64,000 bases of DNA from Blautia faecis (GTDB lineage Bacteria > Bacillota > Clostridia > Lachnospirales > Lachnospiraceae): contig NZ_JAJCIA010000017.1 in NCBI RefSeq assembly GCF_020554845.1, positions 1 through 64,000 on the forward strand. Direction: 5' to 3'. Under the pieces are notes generated by a model that saw only the letters and a list, made by a program, of their open reading frames with translations, searched no databases and had not been told where the DNA came from. Positions 61,103 through 64,000 of this stretch are shown here, piece after piece (position 1 is the stretch's first letter; each line of letters starts with the position of its first letter). Both the position numbers and the translations under genes were made by a program.

Positions 61103-61843
61103 TTAAAAAGAAAAATACTGTCCCAGCAAAAACAGAGCGAAACATAAAGCACAGAGCAGGATCGCAATCATGTCCTGAACATGAAAACCAATCTGACATA
61201 CGTTAGTCCGTTTGACCGGAGCGCCAAGCCCCCGCGTCAGTGCAGCGGCGGAAAGTTCATCTCCGATTTTCACAACAGACACCATCAGCGGTACAAGACG
61301 GTATTCCACCATCAAAAATGGATTTTTCCCTCCAAACCGGATACCCCTCATTTTCATTGCATCACTGATCGCCTGGTATTCTTCGCTGATCGTAGGGAAA
61401 AAACGAAAAATAACAGACAAAGGGATGACGATTTTCTCTGTCAGGTGCATACGTTCCATCGAACCGATAAACTCACTGACTGAGGTGGAGGAAAGCAGCC
61501 AGGCCCCCGTCATAATACCAGGGGCAAACCGCGTCATAATGGATGTCATCGCCAAAACCACAAAGGACAGCAGATTGCTTAATGTCGTCAGCGCTATGCG
61601 TTCCAGTGCAAAGCAGGCGAGATATAAAAGCAGGTATTTGCCTGCCGTTTTGAAGCGGCGTTCCGACAGGATCAGCACAAAGGGGATTAGGCTTAACACA
61701 GGTTTTACAAAATTCATAATCCCTTCGTTGCTGGTGCTGAACATCAATGTAGTAACCGTCAACAGCAAAATCAACTTCGTACGCGGGTCGAGCCGGATTC
61801 CTTTCCTTTTGTCCGTTGTGGCGGAAAAGGATACCCCCTCCAT
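61103..61843 (-). CDS. ECF transporter T component, operon 2 (246 aa)
   Basis: EcfT/CbiQ family. It has R-L-D-P-R-T-K-L-I-L-L, S-T-S-V-S-E-F-I-G-S-M-E-R-M-H and the coupling motif L-T-R-G-L-G, several membrane spans and a hydrophobic C-terminus. ATG 61843 shares one base with the S stop. The long open frame above it (to 62065) overlaps S and is not used. Confidence 0.9.
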   Translation of the reverse strand: MEGVSFSATTDKRKGIRLDPRTKLILLLTVTTLMFSTSNEGIMNFVKPVLSLIPFVLILSERRFKTAGKYLLLYLACFALERIALTTLSNLLSFVVLAMTSIMTRFAPGIMTGAWLLSSTSVSEFIGSMERMHLTEKIVIPLSVIFRFFPTISEEYQAISDAMKMRGIRFGGKNPFLMVEYRLVPLMVSVVKIGDELSAAALTRGLGAPVKRTNVCQIGFHVQDMIAILLCALCFALFLLGQYFSF

Positions 61844-62427
61844 TATGCGATGCCCGCTTTCGCAAAATGTTTTTTCAGAAGCGTTTTTCCAAGCAGTCCG
61901 CCCAAAATGGCAAAGACAAAAATCCCGGCAACCACAAGGATAATGCTCCACATCGGCATAACCGCCATTACCCGGTCGGCATATTCCTCCCCGAAGCTGG
62001 CGGCAAAGCTGGCCCAGGAGTCCTCGACCATAAAATACATCGGAATATATGTACCTACCATCCACAGGCTAAATACAGCATAACCAAGGATGCTTTTCTT
62101 TGCACTTTTATAGTCGCCGGATTTCAAAATGAGATCCCCAAGCAGGCCGAAAATCAGTCCCATAGGAACACCCCAAAATCCCATGCCGGTAAGTCCCATC
62201 AGCAGGCCGCTCAAAACACCCATGATTGTAACCATGCCGAATTTCTTAACCCTTGTGAGGAACAGCATGAAAGGGATACCGGTAATCAGCGACCACAGAC
62301 TTCCGAGAACAGGAAGAAAGATCGGGACAAACCCAATCGGAATGGCGACACAGCAGCCAATGACAAAGTAAAGAACCGTGAACAGACCAAGGTTAATGAG
62401 GTCTTTTGCTTGTAACTTGTTATTCAT
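61843..62427 (-). CDS. ECF transporter S component (MptD/Trep_Strep type), operon 2
   Basis: A 194-residue membrane protein with about six spans. It opens N-K-L-Q-A-K-D-L-I-N-L-G-L-F-T-V-L-Y and ends G-G-L-L-G-K-T-L-L-K-K-H-F-A-K-A-G-I. It is the substrate-binding part of the ECF transporter; the ligand of this family is not known. GGAGGT stands seven bases before ATG 62427; the longer frame to 62589 has no start signal. It is first gene of operon 2, divergent from an AraC gene. Confidence 0.9.
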   Translation of the reverse strand: MNNKLQAKDLINLGLFTVLYFVIGCCVAIPIGFVPIFLPVLGSLWSLITGIPFMLFLTRVKKFGMVTIMGVLSGLLMGLTGMGFWGVPMGLIFGLLGDLILKSGDYKSAKKSILGYAVFSLWMVGTYIPMYFMVEDSWASFAASFGEEYADRVMAVMPMWSIILVVAGIFVFAILGGLLGKTLLKKHFAKAGIA

Positions 62428-62454
62428 GATGAATACCTCCACATTCGTTTTCCA

Positions 62455-62470
62455 GTTAGCATCTTCTAAC
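62455..62470 (-). promoter_or_regulatory. GTTAG-N6-CTAAC box before ECF operon 2
   Basis: Exact repeat 28 bases before the S start. On the minus strand TATCCT/TATAAA-like -10 sequence lies immediately upstream, so the box should cover the transcription start. Confidence 0.65.
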
Positions 62471-62550
62471 CTTTTATAGGATAGCATAGTACCGGCTGAT
62501 TCTCTACAACCAATCATCTTTTTAGCTCCAAACAGCACCGAGTTTTTCTG

Positions 62551-62579
62551 TTGACTGACTTTGACTGTGATTTTATAAT
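62551..62579 (+). promoter_or_regulatory. Promoter of the AraC gene (62635-63636)
   Basis: TTGACT and TATAAT are exactly 17 bases apart, 55 bases before the start codon. It is a strong-looking sigma-A promoter with no GTTAG box on its own side. Confidence 0.7.
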
Positions 62580-62634
62580 AGAAGTGCAAGGCTCAAACAG
62601 AGCGGTTAACAGACCAAATGACAGGAGTTAGAAA

Positions 62635-63636
62635 ATGAAGATAGATGAAATTATCAAGAAAAGCATTGAAATTCCAGGTATATCTATAAAACGGGGCGAA
62701 TTTAGCGCAGAACTCATTCTAAAGGAGAGAGACGGGAAAGGTTCCATGACTTTTTTTCCTCTGTTCCCAGGAGTTACATTGGCTTATATTTTTGTGAATT
62801 CTCCCGCCTGGACAGCCCCAGACTTTCACGATAATGGCTCCATGGAAACAGGACCATTGCTCTTAAATTACTGTGTAACAGGACGATGCGAACTCATCCT
62901 GAATAACGGGAACTTTGTGTATGTGAAAGATGGGGAGATATCCTTAACCGAACGATTCGCCAGACATCAATACGTTTATCCCCGCCGAATCTATGAAGGA
63001 ATTGAGTTTTTTGTGGATATGGATACCGTAAATGCTCAAAGCTCCTGGGTAGAGGCTGAATTTGATATTGATTTCCACAGACTCAGAGATCTTTACTGCC
63101 CGGATGGGGGTACTTATATTGCGTCGGTTACTACTGAGATAGAAGAAGTCTTAAAAAAGCTGTGGTCATTACTGGATATTTCTGTTCCGCTGGCAATCCC
63201 ACAAATGAAAATCTATACCCTTGCCCTGTTTTCACTGCTTCAAAATCTGAAAGAAATACCACCTTCCCAAGCCTGCACATTCTTCACAGAAACACAGGTA
63301 GACATTGCAAAACGTGTGGAAAAAATCATCACTTCTGATCTGCGCCAACACCATCCCGCGTGGGAACTGGCTGCACAGTTTTCCGTCAGTGAAACCAGCC
63401 TGAAGAACTACTTTCGGGGAGTTTATGGTCAAAATATATCAATTTATTTACGTGAAGTTCGTATGCAACGAGCTGCTGAATTACTCACTACTACAAACTT
63501 ATCTGTATCGGAAATTGCAGAACAAGTTGGTTATTTGAATCAAAGCAAGTTTTCTTCGGCATTTAAGAAGCAGTTCAACGCTTCGCCATTAGAATTTAAG
63601 CGCCGCAAAAATTTAGAGAGAAATACTTCCAACTGA
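62635..63636 (+). CDS. AraC-family regulator of ECF operon 2 (333 aa)
   Basis: A regulator with N-terminal sensing domain (N-Y-C-V-T-G-R-C-E-L-I-L, D-G-E-I-S-L) and two C-terminal helix-turn-helix motifs (L-A-A-Q-F-S-V-S-E-T-S-L-K-N-Y-F and I-A-E-Q-V-G-Y-L-N-Q-S-K-F-S). The layout of the sensing domain matches the AraC protein at 52159-53094, so each transport operon has its own. AGGAG lies seven bases before the ATG. It is divergent from operon 2 and likely activates it when the imported compound is present. Confidence 0.9.
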   Translation: MKIDEIIKKSIEIPGISIKRGEFSAELILKERDGKGSMTFFPLFPGVTLAYIFVNSPAWTAPDFHDNGSMETGPLLLNYCVTGRCELILNNGNFVYVKDGEISLTERFARHQYVYPRRIYEGIEFFVDMDTVNAQSSWVEAEFDIDFHRLRDLYCPDGGTYIASVTTEIEEVLKKLWSLLDISVPLAIPQMKIYTLALFSLLQNLKEIPPSQACTFFTETQVDIAKRVEKIITSDLRQHHPAWELAAQFSVSETSLKNYFRGVYGQNISIYLREVRMQRAAELLTTTNLSVSEIAEQVGYLNQSKFSSAFKKQFNASPLEFKRRKNLERNTSN

Positions 63637-63693
63637 CGGGTTCTAACATTTTTCACAATAAATAGTTTTATTAGAAACTCATGACAAATGAAG

Positions 63694-63730
63694 TCAGAGT
63701 CATTTCTTATATTATAGGAAGTGACTCTGA
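63694..63730 (+). terminator. Hairpin behind the AraC gene
   Basis: TCAGAGTCA (63694-63702) and TGACTCTGA (63722-63730) are exact reverse complements with extra pairs inside. A T-rich but broken run follows. Confidence 0.5.
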
Positions 63731-63798
63731 TTATTATAATTTACACCACTTTACAACTTTTTCATAAAAAAATATCGCACAGGGCTTTCTGATGTATA

Positions 63799-64000
63799 AT
63801 GAATTTGCTGAAAACATTACAAAGGAAAGTGACCCTGTACGACAAAAGCATTATACAACGAAAAAACTCTGATTGGTAGACTTCATCAATATTTTTTGAT
63901 TTATTTTGAAACTTTTTCTGTTCCGACAGCAGATACCTTATTTTTGCTGATATTATCCATACTGGCCTTAGAATCCGCACATTCCATCCGGTTTCTATAT
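63799..64000 (+). pseudogene. Transposase N-terminal part, frameshifted, cut by window end
   Basis: ATG 63799 opens N-L-L-K-T-L-Q-R-K-V-T-L-Y-D-K-S and stops soon. The next frame continues L-I-G-R-L-H-Q-Y-F-L-I-Y-F-E-T-F and L-I-L-S-I-L-A-L-E-S-A-H-S-I-R-F-L-Y to the window edge. The shift is at an A6 run near 63860. The joined sequence looks like the N-terminus of an IS transposase common in Clostridia; I cannot name the family. Both window ends therefore carry IS sequence. Confidence 0.5.

Noticed and set aside
61103..62065. A 320-codon version of the ECF T component
   Set aside because: The first 74 codons overlap the S gene in another frame; ATG 61843 overlaps the S stop and begins the family sequence.
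63762..63980. A 72-codon minus-strand frame at the right edge
   Set aside because: It is antisense to recognisable transposase sequence on the plus strand.

Overview
The window looks like an accessory stretch of a low-to-mid GC gut Clostridia chromosome, most likely Lachnospiraceae (Blautia/Ruminococcus type). This rests on YesM/YesN two-component pairs, Lpl-type sugar ABC transporters, permuted GH3 enzymes, ECF transporters and strong AGGAGG ribosome-binding sites. No rRNA, tRNA or CRISPR array was seen. Almost everything is coded on the minus strand, and IS transposase fragments lie at both ends.

Left part (about 2-26.8 kb): a glycan-utilisation locus. Read on the minus strand from the divergent AraC regulator (25602-26786), it holds a GPH cation symporter, a nonsense-interrupted permuted GH3, a GH78 alpha-L-rhamnosidase, a second GH3, a clan GH-A hydrolase, a GH94 phosphorylase and a third GH3. 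A YesM/YesN sensor-regulator pair and an extracellular-binding-protein ABC importer follow. The enzymes fit intracellular breakdown of rhamnose-capped beta-glycosides.

Centre (27-34.2 kb): mobile-element debris. It has a short operon with a terminator-bearing leader (zinc-finger, S1-domain and coiled-coil proteins), a secreted transglutaminase-like protein, a RelBE-type toxin-antitoxin pair, a relaxase scrap and the 5' part of a group II intron. From 34.2 to 44.1 kb lies a more G+C-rich, TetR-headed operon with four divergent members of the L-2-amino-thiazoline-4-carboxylate (ATC) hydrolase family. The same operon has four intact and one broken methyltransferase, an alpha/beta hydrolase and three membrane proteins. 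I know of no described system with this content. It is bracketed by the 3' part of a group II intron on one side and the 5' part on the other.

Right part (45-63.6 kb): two paralogous operons with the order ECF S - T - A - ABC exporter-fold half - ABC exporter-fold half - DtxR-type repressor. There is also a third, degenerate S-T pair. Each of the two systems has an AraC regulator. In the first system the A component is fused to an ABC half-transporter and the DtxR gene is a C-terminal stub. The architecture recalls YbtPQ/IrtAB-type siderophore importers combined with an ECF transporter.

A 16-bp inverted repeat, GTTAG-N6-CTAAC, lies upstream of all three S genes, of a methyltransferase-AraC unit, and (twice) in front of the first methyltransferase gene of the ATC-hydrolase operon. 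My main inference is that the intact DtxR-family protein (55688-56068) controls these genes together. The ATC-hydrolase operon and the transporters would then form one metal-responsive regulon, perhaps for import and processing of a thiazoline-containing metallophore. The motif positions are seen directly; the function is a hypothesis.
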